Source: Falciphora oryzae
Taxonomy: Eukaryota; Ascomycota; Sordariomycetes; Magnaporthales; Magnaporthaceae
Length of the DNA stretch: 64,000 bases
Assembly (NCBI GenBank): GCA_000733355.1
Contig: JNVV01000019.1
Location: forward strand, 353,047-417,046
Direction: 5' to 3'
Below, piece by piece: positions 1 to 11,493 of the stretch; the first letter of the stretch is position 1; each line of letters starts with the position of its first letter. The translations under genes and the position numbers were made by a program. The notes below the pieces were generated by a model that saw nothing but the letters and a program-made list of their open reading frames with translations, ran no database searches and was not told where the DNA came from.

Positions 1-696
1 AAGGCCAGTGCAGTCCCCACCTTTCCGACAAGCCCCACCTACCCGCGCCACGCCTCGTAATTGGCCGGTTCGCTTGCCAGCTCTCTGCTCAGCATCCGTC
101 CAGTTGTCTCCTCGGCAGCTCCAGATTTCTGCCCGAGATTTCAACTCTCGATTGGTATCGTGCCATGCCGCCCGGGCATAGTGCCTATTATGTCCGTCTG
201 GACCGGGAAGCGCTGTGCTAGATTTGGGTACTGGCAAGGATGGCTGCAGCCTCCTTTCCGTTTCCAGGCTCACGCAAAATCTCTGTTGCGGGGATCACAC
301 AACAGCCTGGCCGGCTGGGACGATATGCTACAGCATGAATGCACGCGGCGGCTAGAAACCGAGCTCGCATCTGTGTCGCTGATGGGCCTGTTCTCTACGA
401 TGCCTTGCTATCGCCTATCGCCGTCAACCATCCTGCCGCGATGAGGGCGATAGCACGGAGTTGAAGCATCATGCGGGATTTGGAGGGTCCAGTATCATGT
501 GCCTACCACCTATATATACGTCGACGTTGAATCAGGTTAATTCTAGTGTGGATTTGGGTTGCTCTCCCTCCCCTCATCCGTCTTTACCTCAACTTTCTAG
601 CGAGAACCAGTCCAGCTCGACTTTCGAGCCTAAAAAGAAGAAGAACCCCCCGGCCCCTTTTATAACACGACTGCACCGTAATCAGCAGTGGCCAAT
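1..696. other. Left-edge intergenic / SDR promoter region
   Basis: No recognisable gene. Open frames here are short and have no family features. The right half is the upstream region of the dehydrogenase starting at 697, with a TATA-like element near 511 and a pyrimidine-rich stretch around 560-620. Confidence 0.5.
511..520 (+). promoter_or_regulatory. TATA-like element upstream of the SDR gene
   Basis: The sequence tatatatacg lies about 185 nt before the ATG at 697, followed by CT-rich leader. That spacing suits a fungal core promoter with a leader of roughly 100-150 nt. Assigned by motif and position only. Confidence 0.35.
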
Positions 697-1812
697 ATGA
701 AGTTCGAATTCGAAACCACCGGCATCGATCTCGTCAAGCACTTTGACGCGCAGGTCAGGGGTAAAATATGTAAGTATTCGCCCCGTCGTCGCCTCCGGAC
801 GCTTATTTACCACCGCGCGCTTTGGAATCTTGCTGGCTGACACCAACTTTTTACCAAATGTCCAAGTCCTCATCACTGGCCCTACGGCTGGCGGTATAGG
901 CAAGTATCCTCACCGCCCTCACTCCCCGGAACCGATAACTAACCTCATATGTAACCAGGCGCCGAATCGGCCATCTCGCTAGCCCACGCCGCGCCGGCCC
1001 TGATCGTGCTCCTCGGCCGGTCGCTGGAGAAGGCCCAGCCCGTCCTCGACGCCGTCCGCGCCGTCGATGCCGCGGTGCCGGTCAAGTTCGTGGACGTCGA
1101 CCTGTGCTCGCTCGAGAGCGTGCGCGCCGCCGCGGCCAAGATCCTGGCCGACCCGGACGTGCCGCGCATCGACGCGCTCATCAACAACGCCGCCGTTATG
1201 GCCTGCCCCTTCGCCCTGTCCGCCGACGGCATCGAGCTCCAGTTCGCCGCCGGCCACGTCGGCCACTTCCTGCTCACCAACCTGCTCATGCCCAAGCTGC
1301 GCGAGGCCCCCGCCGCGCGCATCGTCAACGTCTCCAGCACCGGCCACAAGCTGGGCCACGTCCGGTTCGACGACCCCAACTTTACGGAGGAGGGGTCCTA
1401 CACCCCCTGGAACGGCTACGGCCAGGTCAAGACGGCCAACATCCTCTTCTCGGTCGCCCTCAACGCCCGGCTGGCCGAGAGGTGGGGCATCCACGCGTAC
1501 TCGCTGCACCCGGGCAGCATCATCACCAACCTCGGCAAGCATCTCGTGCCGGGCATGCTCGAGGAGATCAAGGTCAAGATCCTGGGGAGCGAGGACGCCA
1601 CGTGGAGGATGAAGAACCACCAGCAGGGCTGCTCGACGCAGCTGCGCGCCGCGCTCGACCCGAGCCTCCCGAGCCAGGAGGGCGTCATGATGTACGACTG
1701 CGCCCTGACGACGAACCCGGAGCAGATATTCCCCCGGGCTGTTGACCCTGCAGACGCTGAGAGGCTCTGGGCGCTTAGCGAGAAGCTGGTTGGCCAGGAG
1801 TTCAAGTATTAA
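697..1812 (+). CDS. Short-chain dehydrogenase/reductase (SDR), three exons
   Basis: Exons 697-769, 867-899 and 959-1812 give 319 aa. It should be an NAD(P)-dependent cytosolic oxidoreductase of the classical SDR fold, similar to fungal retinol-dehydrogenase/WWOX-like members; the substrate cannot be read from sequence. Visible motifs: cofactor loop TGPTAGGIG (residues 28-36, the form with an extra Gly), NNAA from residue 111, catalytic Ser in VSSTGH (161-162), and YGQVK with Tyr189 and Lys193. The ATG at 697 is chosen because the join runs cleanly into the cofactor loop. The second intron (900-958) needs a GC donor (gcaagt) to keep both frame and motif. The gene converges on the cupin gene at 2212-2970. 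Confidence 0.9.
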
Positions 1813-2211
1813 GTTGGTGAGGTCACCTAGGTAGCTTGGAGGGAATCATAAGCTATCTTTTCTGATAACGCGGTCGCTTGTTGTAGCAAGCTAAAAATCT
1901 AGGCTATTAAGGGAATGTGATATCCTATATCTATAATAGGTGAAATGAGATCTTTCTAAATGAAAGCGCAAGGATAACGCTATGTAAATGCCAAAGCCAG
2001 ATATTACCCAATGCTATGCTCAAACCCCTCCGCCCATGCAATGCGATGCCTAAAACCTTCCAAGATGCAAGTCCCATCTAAGCCCCTATTCTCCTCTCCC
2101 GTGCACAAACGAAAAAGTCACCACAGTCATGTCATTAAACCGCCCACCGACCCAGAACGAATGCGCAACATCATTATCTCATCTCCTGCAAGCGTCGAAA
2201 GAAGTCGCTGT
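1813..2211. other. Convergent 3' intergenic
   Basis: AT-richer spacer between the convergent SDR and cupin genes, holding both 3' UTRs. No gene seen. Confidence 0.5.
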
Positions 2212-2970
2212 TTACTTGCTCTTGGGGATCTTGCACTTGATCAGGCACTCCTCGACGCCGAGCGCGATGCTCTTGGGGATGGCGGCGCGGACCTTGTCGA
2301 TATCGGCGCCCTTGATCGACTGGCCAAACGTGGCGGCGATGACGTTATCCGAAAGGGCGAAGGTCTCGTTGGCAATCTGGCCAGTTCCAAAGTCCTCGCT
2401 GGGGAAGCTCGCGACGAAGACGGCGTCGTCGCAGTCGGGGTTGAACTGAGTATGAACGGACCCCTGGTAAAAGGGCGTCATCATGAAGGGCCCCAGCTCG
2501 GTGCGGATGACGCGCTGCTTGCCGTTGGCGTCGTTGACCCCGTTCTCGGGCACCATCTCGGTGATGAGGCGGCCCTTGACCACGACCTGGAGCTCGGCGC
2601 CGCGCGGGTGCACGTGGAGCGTGTTCATGCCGCAGGCGTTGACGCGCCCGACGGCCATGCCGGCCCCGGTGCCGACCAGGGCCGGGAAGGTCTTGCGGTT
2701 CGCCGCGATGAGCTCGCCGCCCTTGCCGGGGTTGGCCTGCTTCTGGTTGAAGTCGAAGACGAACTGCTTGTCGTCAGGCAGGAGCGCGAACCTATCGGCC
2801 GCCGTGTCGGCGAGCGTGAGCTTGGCCGTCAGGCTCAGGCCGGTGTCGGCAGGGGGCGGGGGGGTAGTGGTGGTTGCCGTGGGCTTGCTCGAGCCGGAGT
2901 TGACAGGGCTGGCGAAGACGGCAGCAGCCTGGGCCAGGATGGCAACAGCGAGGGCGGGAGTGAAGTACAT
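2212..2970 (-). CDS. Secreted germin-like cupin (spherulin-1-like)
   Basis: Single exon, 252 aa. Residues 1-20 form a signal peptide ending at an AlaSerPro junction, followed by a Thr/Pro-rich linker (about 27-42). Cupin motif 1 is clear: G114, H119, H121 and E126 in the spacing that binds a metal such as Mn. Motif 2 contributes H173. This matches fungal germin-like/spherulin proteins, which are small, secreted and often tied to stress or spore development. Whether it has oxalate oxidase, superoxide dismutase or no activity cannot be told. It ends in a Lys-rich tail without a GPI-type hydrophobic end, so it is probably soluble outside the cell. Confidence 0.88.
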   Translation of the reverse strand: MYFTPALAVAILAQAAAVFASPVNSGSSKPTATTTTPPPPADTGLSLTAKLTLADTAADRFALLPDDKQFVFDFNQKQANPGKGGELIAANRKTFPALVGTGAGMAVGRVNACGMNTLHVHPRGAELQVVVKGRLITEMVPENGVNDANGKQRVIRTELGPFMMTPFYQGSVHTQFNPDCDDAVFVASFPSEDFGTGQIANETFALSDNVIAATFGQSIKGADIDKVRAAIPKSIALGVEECLIKCKIPKSK

Positions 2971-3154
2971 TTTGAAAGATGTGTATGGCGGAAAGAAGCT
3001 GAAGCGAAAGAAAATCGATGAAAAGATGGTATTATTATGATTAGGATGAAGCCTGATGTAGGAAAGCTGAGCGAATGGGTTGGTAGCTTGCTTTGTTTGT
3101 GAGCGTGATGATGATAGAGAGAGATTATGGACACGACTTGAAGGGGACCATGGC

Positions 3155-3166
3155 AGCTATCTTATA
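3155..3166 (-). promoter_or_regulatory. TATA-like element upstream of the cupin gene
   Basis: On the minus strand the sequence tataagatag lies about 190 nt before the cupin start codon at 2970. Assigned by motif and position only. Confidence 0.3.
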
Positions 3167-6100
3167 CTCGACGTCGAGATGATGTTGATTCCCTCCGTCT
3201 ACCGTATATGTCATCGCGTATTCCCATCTCGGTAGAATGGGAGCCGCGCCCAAGCCAACGAGCGCAGCATCTGCTCGAATCCGGAAGGCTGCGGCGAGTT
3301 GAAGGCAGTGAGCTGCCGGACAACGAGCTCTCCACCATCAGCCTGGCTGTCGTCAGCACTACAACGGCAACGCTGGACTCCGGGGTGCTAACGGCGCTAG
3401 TTAGCCAACAAGCTGGAAGCGCGACTGGTGGGCTAAGCGCAGCAGCGTCGATGATTGGCGCAATAGACACGCTAGGGATGGCGTTGCGGGAGTGTCATGG
3501 GATTTGGAGGTGAGAAGCTGGGGCTGTGCGCCGGCACTTTGGCTTTGCCGCGCTCAAAATAATTTGGGTGCGCAAGTGCCGTTGGTCCTCCATACGTGGC
3601 TGCATGAGGGATGACCACCAACCACGCACAGCTGCCTGCCGACGGATTCTGGATTGCAGGAAGAAGCTGCGCGTGTGCGGCGCGCAGAATGGAGAAGCTT
3701 ATGTCTCCCGTCGGAATGACGAAAGGAAACTCCAAAGAAAGAAACAAAAATCACAGACAACAGCTTGAATCCGCCAGACCCCAAGCGAACACCACCTAAA
3801 TCCAGCCACAACTTGCGGCAGATGGCTCAACTGCCGACCAACTCTAACCTTCTGGACGCAGTGGGCATCACAGGCCAGATCTGGCTCGATCGCAGACCAC
3901 GCATCCATGCCTCCAACGCCCCACTGGGAACGCCTAGAAGGATTGGTCAAGTGCACGTTGGCAGAAATCCTTCTCCCGGGCTGCCAACTCAGGTGCCAAC
4001 GCACCTCACCAGGAGCGCCAAGGTGCCGACACCGCTCAGCTCAGCCGGATGCTGACCGGGGTTTGCTCAGTCAAGCAGGACATTGCCCTAGAGCATATGC
4101 CGTCGGCGTCGATGTAGCCATCATTTTTTGAAAACTTGGCTGTCGCGCAAGCAAAGGGAGGCCGTTGACCGTGGCACGCACTTCCAACTGCTCTGATGCA
4201 GTCTGCTCAGCCCTGACACAACAGAGCCGGAGTCCGTCTCTCCCTGCGACTCTCGGCTGAGGCCAAGAAGGTACATGCATTCCTGTCATCGCATACGAGC
4301 GAACCTATAGTCAACGACTGTCAGCGACAGCGGGGACGTCTTCGCTCAGCCGCCCGCGTGACTGATGGCCAGGCCCGGGCTGCGGTCGAATCCCGACTTC
4401 GGGACCTCGGGATTCCCGACGTCTGTCTCCCGGTCGTCGCGGAGACTGACCACGGGCTTAGCGATGGATATCTGGAGCAAATCGTGAGACCCAGGGCGCC
4501 GAGGTCACGCATGGCAGATCGACCAAGGCTTGGGGGCTCGCTTGGAGACCATGGTATGCCATGTGCCTGGACCGACCGGCTGGATGATGTTTCCATCAAG
4601 CTTTGGAGTGAGTGTGGAGACAAAATCCCTGTTTGCCCAGCGCATCGCGATTGGGATGCAGCGACTGTGCTCTCAGGACACGGACGACGGTAGGGTGGAA
4701 TGCCGGCAGCGCACAAGCGGACTGATTTGGGGAGACAGGGATAGGCCCCATTGGGGAGAGAAGATATGAATGATTGCGGCAATCACAAGAACAAGAAATA
4801 AGATAAACTTGAGGTTGTCCGTGCACCCGTGGTTGTGTCGGTGATTAGTAGGCGTTTGGGGATCCATTGCACAAGGATCATGGAATGGGGACCCTTTGCT
4901 CGACCTCGCCTCCATCAATACATTGTTCGCGAGTCGGTGACTGATCGATTACAGCTTTGGCAAGGACTGTCTCGAGGAGTCGCCGACTCTCGGCGGCTCG
5001 CGAGAACCAAGTTGGGCCATGGCGTTGGCGATTTGGTCCGCGATATTGTGAGCGACCACAAGTCGGCAGACCGATCCCCTGAGTCAGTAAAGCGATGGTC
5101 GGATCAAGGAAAGCGCTCGCCAAACTTCTTCTGATCGGAAATTCCCCCGCGCCCACTTTTCTTTTTTGCGTCACAACGTGGTGGGACAGGGGCGGCGGAG
5201 GCTGACAGGGTCGTGGGGCCGGATGCAGCCTGGGAAATGAGGCGCCTACAAAAAGAAGCGGTGGATGCGGATGGACCTTTCTGGTTTCGTCGCGTTGCAT
5301 CGACGTATTTCGCCAACCACGTTCTGCGACTTTGCCGTTTGCTGTGCAGACGACACGTAGAAAAAATAGCTGCGTGTCTGACAACAAACCCCCATAAACA
5401 CGCATTCGGGCGTGGGTTTGGGCTGCTTTCAGAATGCTTGCGGGAACCGATGTGTGATGAGATGTTGGGCTGCCCGGGCCTGCAGGCTTCCATGATGCCC
5501 GTCTGCATGTCGCAATCGCGGCGCGGGCTTGTTTTTCTTTTTTCTGCTGCTTCTCTTTTCTCACCTGCCCCTTTTGCCGGCCTTGTGGACAACGGGTCCA
5601 TTGTGCCCTCACCAGGACCATCGAGGAGCTCCACCGTCGGAAGATGAAGATTGAATTGACAACTCCACAGAAGGCAGGCGGCTGACAAGCATCTGGCGCA
5701 ACGGTTTTTCCCCGAGCAATCTGCCAGGTCCAATCAGATGTGGCGGAATTGCCACCATTGGGGCGAATCTCTCTTGGAAGGGTTCGTCAAAGGCTTGTGT
5801 GGATAAAGGGCAACGGGCTGTTCCTTAGCGTGGCTTCGGCAGAGATGGTCGCGCTGCAGAAATCTGGAAGGGATGGGTGGTGTCTTTCATCAGACTGCAT
5901 AATTTCGGTTGGTTCCTGCATTTGCCCTGGGGGCCCCACACGTACCGCATCCTCCCATTGGCCGCGGCCCAATCTGCCCCTGGCGGTGCTCATCTGGTGC
6001 TCATGTTGTGCCGAGATGAGTCGCAGCGACTGATTGGCTGCTGGCCTGAACATGCGGTCGGCCGCTCGTCCAACCCGCCACGGCTGCGTCGGGGTATCGC

Positions 6101-6914
6101 CCCTGCCAGGCCGGCCACAGGGCGGCCATACCTGGCGACCCCCGGCCGTCGGCGATGGGTCTGATGGGGTTGCCAGACGAAATTTCCCACGCGCCAGAGG
6201 GCCTGGGCCGTCTGGGCCACACGGGGGCTTCTTGGCCAAGCGGATGAGCAGCAGAGAGATGGGGCCCTGCCAGGAACATCGCGGTCAGAGCACCACCCCT
6301 CTCCCCCGACGGCCCACCGTTGGACGGCCGATGCCATGGCGCCCACCCAGGGGGTCGCCTGCGAGCGCGACGCTCCCCTGCCGTCCCGTCGCAGTCGCAG
6401 GCGCAGGAGCTATACCTACGTGCCCGCCGCCCGTGCCCCGACAGCCTGTTCGCCCTCCTCGCCTTCCCTCCCCCTCCTGCGCGGTTAGTCGCTCGTTTCT
6501 GTGCGTTCCCTTCTTGCGCGAATCTCTTGTCTTTCGACGCTCGACGTCGCTTGCTCTCACTCTTTGACACTGCGGAATCTTTACCCTTGACGCTCCTTAG
6601 CCCACTTGCGCTTCCGGCCGCTTGCTTCTGTTTTCGTCCTGCATCCTGCAGAGCCCCGTTTGCGCCCGATCCCGAGCTCTCTTAGTGCCTAGCGCTGTGA
6701 GACACGACCCGGATCAAGCGTCGCTCCTCGCTGCCCGCGCCTCGAACTGCTCCCCGAGCTGGAACCCTAGGCACCCTTGTCTCGCGAACAGCCGTCAACC
6801 TGAGACCCCTTGCAGGGCATCGACCACGACCAAGAAGAGATCAACGAACGAGAGTGTGTCGTTGCGCGCACACGACTGACGGCGGGGAATTTTTTATCGC
6901 ACACGCTCACTTTT

Positions 6915-6926
6915 ATGGCCGACTGA
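6915..6926 (+). promoter_or_regulatory. Three-codon upstream ORF in the SUN-gene leader
   Basis: ATG GCC GAC TGA ends 21 nt before the SUN start codon at 6948. If the mature leader includes this stretch, scanning ribosomes would meet this minimal uORF first. The four bases before its ATG are tttt, a weak initiation context, so leaky scanning is likely. Confidence 0.45.
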
Positions 6927-6947
6927 ATCGGCCCCACGAAACTCACG

Positions 6948-8366
6948 ATGAAGACGACGACATTAAGCGCGGCTACTGCCGCTATCTTTCTCGGTGCGCA
7001 GCAGTTTGTTGGCGCAACACATGCCCACAGGATGGCGCACCAGCACTATGAGAGGAGACATCACGCCCATGGTCACATCGCGCGCACCGATGCCATCTCA
7101 GCACCCGTATCAGTCCCGGAGGTTGGGGTCAGCACGGCGCAGGCCGAAGAGGTCAGCCTGGAGAAGAGGGGAGGCGACTGCTCGCTGCCCGACCACCCGG
7201 ACCTGGTCCCCGTGACGAGCAACATGATGAACAAGGGCTTCGCCATGTCCCCAGACCAGCCCTGCAAGTCGGGCATGTACTGCCCCATCGCCTGCAAGGC
7301 CGGCAAGGTCATGGCCCAGTGGAAGCCCAACACGTCCTACAAGGTTTCCGAGTCCATGGACGGTGGCCTGTACTGCGACAACGGGAAGCCCGTCAAGCCG
7401 TTCCCCGAAAAGCCCTATTGCGTCGACGGCACGGGCACCGTCACGGCCGTCAACAAGTGCGGCAGGATCGTCTCGTTCTGCCAGACGGTCCTTCCGGGTA
7501 ACGAGGCCATGCTCATCCCCACCGACGTGAGCAGCTCCTCGGTTCTTGCCGTCCCTGACCCGAGCTACTGGGCCAGCACTGCCGCCCACTTTTACATCAA
7601 CCCGCCCGGAACCCCGGCCTCTCAGGGCTGCGTCTGGGGCTCTGAGGCGAACCCCATCGGCAACTGGGCTCCCTACGTGGCCGGCGCCAACACGGTCGCC
7701 GACGGCTCCAGCTTCGTCCAGATCAGCTGGAACCCCATCTACCAGGACTCCAAGTGGTCCAGCACCAAGCCCAGCTACGGCGTCAAGATCGAGTGCAACG
7801 GTAGCGGCTGCAACGGTCTCCCCTGCGAGATCGACCCCTCAAAGAGTGGCCTCAAGGGCGTCGCCAGCAACAACAGGGCCACGGGCGCTGGCGGTGCCGA
7901 CTTCTGCGTCGTCACCGTCCCCAAGGGCTCGACCGCCAACATCGTCGTCTTTAACACGGACGGCTCGACGGGCGAGGCCGAGAAGCCGGCCTCCTCATCG
8001 GCTCCTCCCCCCAAGCCGACGACCACCCCGACCAGCACGACGCCGCCGCCCACCACTAGCTCTTCGAGCTCTTCCGCGACCCCCAAGACAACATCATCGT
8101 CCTCGTCTGAGGAGGAGTCGACGAGCTCAACGAGCTCCCAGTCTGTGCCCACGGTCCGCCCTGGTATCTTCCAGGAGAACGGGACGACGGCGAGCACCAC
8201 CATGATGCGCCCGACCACCACACCGGGCAGCATCTCGACTGCCTCCACCCCTGAGTCAGCCCCACAGCCGACCGAGTCCAAGAACGATGGGGCTAGCCGG
8301 GACAAGGGCGGCGCCGCCGTCGTTGGCCTGATCGTCGCCATTGTCGCTGCTGCCTGGATGTACTAG
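6948..8366 (+). CDS. SUN-family cell-wall protein (GH132-like)
   Basis: Single exon, 472 aa. SUN proteins (yeast Sim1/Uth1/Nca3/Sun4; Aspergillus and Candida Sun41) act in septation and wall remodelling and are classed as GH132 with reported beta-1,3-glucan activity. Seen here: a signal peptide (about 1-23), a His-rich prodomain ending in a Lys-Arg site near residue 74, then the Cys-rich SUN domain (about 75-345) with the family's CPIACKAGKVMAQW segment and a GCVWGS stretch. A Ser/Thr/Pro-rich tail (about 350-450) leads to a hydrophobic C-terminus like a GPI signal, which suggests wall or membrane anchoring as well as secretion. The CT-rich leader and short uORF lie upstream. Confidence 0.93.
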   Translation: MKTTTLSAATAAIFLGAQQFVGATHAHRMAHQHYERRHHAHGHIARTDAISAPVSVPEVGVSTAQAEEVSLEKRGGDCSLPDHPDLVPVTSNMMNKGFAMSPDQPCKSGMYCPIACKAGKVMAQWKPNTSYKVSESMDGGLYCDNGKPVKPFPEKPYCVDGTGTVTAVNKCGRIVSFCQTVLPGNEAMLIPTDVSSSSVLAVPDPSYWASTAAHFYINPPGTPASQGCVWGSEANPIGNWAPYVAGANTVADGSSFVQISWNPIYQDSKWSSTKPSYGVKIECNGSGCNGLPCEIDPSKSGLKGVASNNRATGAGGADFCVVTVPKGSTANIVVFNTDGSTGEAEKPASSSAPPPKPTTTPTSTTPPPTTSSSSSSATPKTTSSSSSEEESTSSTSSQSVPTVRPGIFQENGTTASTTMMRPTTTPGSISTASTPESAPQPTESKNDGASRDKGGAAVVGLIVAIVAAAWMY

Positions 8367-9639
8367 TTGCGTCCCATTCTTCGTTGCCACTGCTGGGATC
8401 TTTCTGCTCTTCTCTTCGCTTCTACAAACCTTTTCTACGCCCAGCAAGCACCCGCCGGTTATGCCACTTCGGTTCGGCTTTTGCTCGAGAAATCGAGCCT
8501 CTTTCGACTTCACCAAACCAGCCTTTTTTGAGAATACCCCTTTGGTGTGGATCGTCAGCCAGGTTTTGCTCGGTTGCTGGTCAAACCACTCTCCTCCCAC
8601 ATCCTCGAGCAATCACTGTCTGCCGTCCACGCATTTCTTCTGAGATGACGTCGACTACCCAGTTCTTTTTTGGATTTATTGTTGACAATGCTCGGCTGGA
8701 CACCAGCACAAAACGAACATACTTTTTTTTTTTTTTTTACCTTTATCATACCCGGTACCTTTTTGCGCTCGACGTTTGCCAAACTTTGTTCTACTTCTTC
8801 AGTCTTGATGCGCTCCAACATACTCCTTCGTCTGGCTGAACAAGATTTGTGCCTTTATTTTCACAATACCCAACAGGCATTTTCCAGCCCTCTATTCGGT
8901 GGTACATGTACACACATCTTCTGGTGCCAGTTCGGGCCACGTACTCTTTTTCTCTCTTGCCATATATGGCCACCCAAGTGGTAGTGTTTATTGTTTGTAT
9001 CAGGGGAGGCGGCCGGCCGGCACCTCCCCGGGCATGTGTCCCCTCTTCGTTGGCAGAAACTTTTCTTCTATGCCTTTGTATCTTTCTTCCTGCCCCTCTC
9101 TTTTATCCTTGATTCGGGAAACCGCAACCTTTCTATACCCCACACCTACTTTGGGTGTTTGTTTTTGGAGCGGCGTTCGTCCTCCTTTTTCTTGATGGCT
9201 GCATCAGCGACCACCATCTTTTTTCTCTTGCTTCTTTCCTCGGCTTTCGAGGCCTTTTTCCTTCACTTGGTGGCCCGTAGCGGATACCCCACCCCCAACT
9301 TCAGAACATGATCAACGGTCTCAAATGATGGATATACCTGCCTTTTTTTGTCGGTTTTTGGAAAAAGGGAAAATAGGAGGGACATCGGGAGTTGTAGATA
9401 GGAAGCTCAAAAACTTTTATTTCACAAATGAAACATATTAGGTAGCTTTGAGTACAAATCGTGCCTCTTTCGCATCCGTATAATGTTCTAGGCGCCGGTG
9501 TTCCTCGACTATGTATGACTGGACGCCACGTGTGTAAACAAAAACGCCAAGTTATCAAGTCTTGGGTATGAAACTACCATAGATCTGCCACCTCTCCTTT
9601 CTTGCTCGGCCCCTCCCTCCATCGCCTGTCATCCGTCTC
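8367..9639. other. Convergent 3' intergenic with a 16-nt poly-T
   Basis: Spacer between the convergent SUN and PCI-protein genes. T-rich 3'-UTR-like sequence and a T16 run at 8723-8738. No gene seen. Confidence 0.5.
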
Positions 9640-11493
9640 TTACTTTACCCAGCCCGGAACCCAGTCGGTGTCGACGCCCGACTCTGCGATCCTGGCGGTT
9701 ATGATGTCGGCGACGTTGGTGGGCCAGCCGGCGAGGACGGGGTCTGCGTCCTTGGCGGCGCGGACGCCCTGGATGGCGAGCTTGCGGCCCGAGTGCGAGA
9801 CGAAGCCGTTGACGAGGCCCTGCGCCACCAGGCCCATGACGGCCTCCTCGACGTGCTCGTAGCTGACGGGAAGGTTGCCCCACAGCAGGCCCTCGTAGGC
9901 GCGCAGGCGGCGGCGGGCGCCGCCGGGCCCGGGCACCAGCGTCGTCCCCTCGGGCGGCTGCGGCGTGTTGTTGGCCACGGCGCGCATGAAGAGCGGGTTG
10001 CCCCCGCCGCCGCCGCCGCCGAAGTGGCTGCTGCTCTTTGGTGGGACGGCTGGGACGTAGCCCTCGAGGAGGCGCTGTTGGTAGGTGGCTGCTGCGTGGA
10101 CGGCGCTGCGTGGAATTGTTGTTAGCATGATTGGTAGTTGTAATCAAGGGAAAGGGGGAACAAGAAAGACAAGGAACATACTTGAGGTCCAGAGTGACAG
10201 CCTTGCGACTCGGGCCGCCCGCGTCCGCATCGGGCACATAGGTGAGCACGAAGACGCGGCGGGTCAGCGAGCGCCAGAGCAGCGGGCGGGCGCGGTACAT
10301 GAGCGGGAACAGAAGGTTGCGCTCCATGAGCCAGTCCTGGTGGGCGGCGATGGCGTGCTGGAAGGCCACAAAGTTGCCCTTGCGGATGGCGGCGGCCAGG
10401 GGGCGGAAGACGGGCGCGATGGTCCGCGCGGCCTCGGGCCGAGCGAGCAGCTCGGCCGAGGGGAGCCGGCCCGACAGGATGCTGGCGGGGATCAGGTGCG
10501 TGAGCACGAGGCGGCGCTGCTTGGTCAGCTGCGGAGGCAGCTGGCGGTAGGCGGCGGAGAGGGCGGCGACGGCGCGCGGGTAGTGGTCGTTCTGGAACAT
10601 GACCACGCCGAGGTAGTACAGCCAGGTAACGCGCTGGGCGGCGGGGAAGAGCGAGAGCGCGGGCGCCCGCTCGGCGCCGGTGATGAGGGTCCAGGCCGTG
10701 AGTGGCTTTCCAGTCTGTATAAATCGATTAGTCCACGTTCCTAGCGAGGTAAACCTCACTGGACGGCATGAAGTCACTCACAACCAAGAGCAGCCTAAAG
10801 GCCATTGCGCCGACCAGATACACGACTGACTTCTTGTTGCCGGGCTGCAAGGGTGCGCGATCTATGGCACAGTTGTTGAAGATGACGTTGATGAGGTCGA
10901 AGACGTCGTCGACGAACGTCCTCACCTCTTCCTCGTCACCCGCGCTTTTCCCGCCGCGGGCAGAAGTCAAATCAGGCCGCGACTTCAGGACGGCGACCAG
11001 CTTAACCATGGACTGTGCGTACAACACGCTGGTCTGTACCATGAGGCTGCCCTGGCCCGGGTGCTTGAGTGCAGACACGCATGCTCTAGATGGATGGCAC
11101 CGTCAGCGCGGATGCAAAGGCTAGGGGGTTGGGGATGGACGTTGTGCCGATGACCACGTACGTTGAAAGGGCAAGGAGACGCTCGTGGACGTCCATGAGG
11201 TCGCCAAAGTTGACATCGCGCCAGTAGACGAGGAACTCGTGGATGAAGGCGTGGAAGCCAGCCCACGGAGTGTTGCCGCCCTCTGGCGGGTCGTCGTCCT
11301 CGGGCAGATTCTTTTCTATCAGGTTTCGCAGAGCAGGTCCCGCCTTGGAGTATCTCCTGCGCAGCTCCTGGCCCAGAGCGAAGTAGACTGGCGGCGAGTC
11401 CGGCTCGGCGAGAAGCCACTGGCTCAGGGTCTCGCCATCGCCCGCGACGACGTGTTCCTTTATGCCCTTGAGAAAAGTCGGGAGGATGTCCAT
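9640..11493 (-). CDS. PCI-domain protein, CSN12/Thp1 (PCID2) family
   Basis: Four exons: 11493-11162, 11085-10782, 10714-10182 and 10105-9640, giving 544 aa. All phases fit, with donors gtacgt, gtgagt and gtatgt. The layout matches the CSN12/Thp1/PCID2 family: a helical N-terminal half (WRDVNFGDL and LLALST segments), TPR-like helices in the middle (YYLGVVMFQNDHYPRAVAAL, then LIPASILSG), and a C-terminal PCI winged helix starting near LYRARPLLWRSL and ending in a VSHSGRKLAIQG-type strand. Family members work in TREX-2-linked mRNA export or associate with the COP9 signalosome; which role applies cannot be decided here. A Gly-rich loop sits in the PCI region. The start is the first real ATG (MDILP). 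Confidence 0.82.

Larger units (their letters stand above)
2971..6947. other. Long gene-free region between cupin and SUN genes
   Basis: About 4 kb between divergent genes. Several GC-rich open frames of 60-250 codons exist on both strands but show no domain, no consistent splicing and no protein-like composition, so none is called. The last 500 nt (about 6430-6940) is CT-rich in the way of a fungal promoter and leader and probably belongs to the SUN gene. Confidence 0.5.

Noticed and set aside
1104..1745. Long alternative-frame ORFs over the SDR gene
   Set aside because: Arg/Pro/Ser-rich shadow frames of GC-rich third positions; the SDR frame has all the motifs.
4878..5733. Long overlapping frames (minus) in the cupin-SUN gap
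   Set aside because: Two overlapping frames of 209-247 codons with no family features or splice-supported continuation.
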